Below are positions 63,910 to 64,000 of a DNA stretch of 64,000 nt, one piece after another (the first letter of the stretch is position 1; each line of letters starts with the position of its first letter). Origin of the DNA: LC029 sp036676475 (GTDB lineage: Bacteria > Bacillota > Bacilli > Aneurinibacillales > RAOX-1); contig JAKFCU010000088.1 of assembly GCA_036676475.1 (NCBI GenBank), positions 1 through 64,000 of the forward strand, given 5' to 3'. Under the pieces are notes generated by a model. That model saw nothing but the letters and a program-made list of their open reading frames with translations. It made no database searches and was not told the origin of the DNA. Position numbers and translations under genes: made by a program.

Positions 63910-64000
63910 ATGGACTTGATTTTAACGCTTGGAGTTAATGGGCTCGCCACAGGAATGCTCATTTTCTTACTAGCCGCCGGACTGACTCTTATTTTCGGTT
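63910..64000 (+). CDS. livH: Liv-type permease LivH, 5' end only
   Basis: An ATG with AGAGAGGTGGGGAG upstream begins a hydrophobic frame (LTLGVNGLATGMLIFLLAAG) typical of the first helix of LivH. It runs off the window end. It follows livF by 14 bp, as expected for the permease of this transporter. Confidence 0.8.
   Translation, partial: MDLILTLGVNGLATGMLIFLLAAGLTLIFG

Overview
The window is chromosomal DNA from a low-GC, endospore-forming member of the Bacillales, plausibly the Brevibacillus/Aneurinibacillus/Ammoniphilus side of the order. The evidence is strong AGGAGG ribosome sites with GTG and TTG starts, a CIRCE-controlled groESL operon, and a SleB/CwlJ-type spore cortex hydrolase. The gene order tsaE-tsaB-rimI-tsaD ... 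ABC-F ... rex-tatC-groES-groEL mirrors the ydiB-ydiJ/groESL region of Bacillus subtilis. Species cannot be fixed from the sequence alone.

1-13.84 kb is core genome: the tRNA t6A genes (tsaE, tsaB, tsaD) with rimI, an unusual membrane protein with a phosphatase-like domain, a convergent ABC-F ATPase, 5-formyl-THF cyclo-ligase, a MogA/MoaB and a MoeA-like protein, the redox repressor Rex, TatC, and groES/groEL. Two non-coding stretches flanking the ABC-F/phosphatase block carry DnaA boxes or near-boxes.

13.84-49.11 kb is an integrated element of about 35 kb inserted at the 3' end of groEL. An 18-bp direct repeat, formed by the last groEL codons plus the stop, and paired GGTAACAAA-type arm repeats mark both ends. 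Its left part reads like a phage satellite or PICI-like replicon: integrase and XRE repressor on the minus strand, divergent HTH and excisionase-like genes, five shared operator palindromes, a CHC2-Toprim-helicase primase, and then two iteron arrays flanking an AT-rich core, which is a very probable replication origin. No capsid, terminase or conjugation genes are visible.

The rest of the element is accessory cargo, much of it defence-like: an Abi_2/HEPN protein, a solitary nucleotide-cyclase-like protein, a complete type I restriction-modification system, a DUF262/DUF1524 (GmrSD-like) protein next to a winged-helix PD-(D/E)XK protein, and two more PD-(D/E)XK-like proteins. It also holds two further tyrosine recombinases, a STAS/GHKL-ATPase plus STAS/winged-helix pair followed by a row of tiny, mostly membrane-spanning genes and a GPGGG octad-repeat protein, and a GC-rich block of nested hairpins upstream of a replication-relaxation-like gene pair. 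A degraded copy of the integrase 3' end lies just outside the right end, and a shorter one just inside the left end, so this site has been hit repeatedly.

49.3-64 kb is core genome again: two small co-transcribed genes of unknown role, cheW, an RND efflux pump with its lipoprotein adaptor, a spore cortex hydrolase, tRNA-Gln, and a transport cluster (alpha/beta hydrolase, Liv-type binding protein, a MalT-like STAND/SARP regulator, livG, livF and the start of livH).
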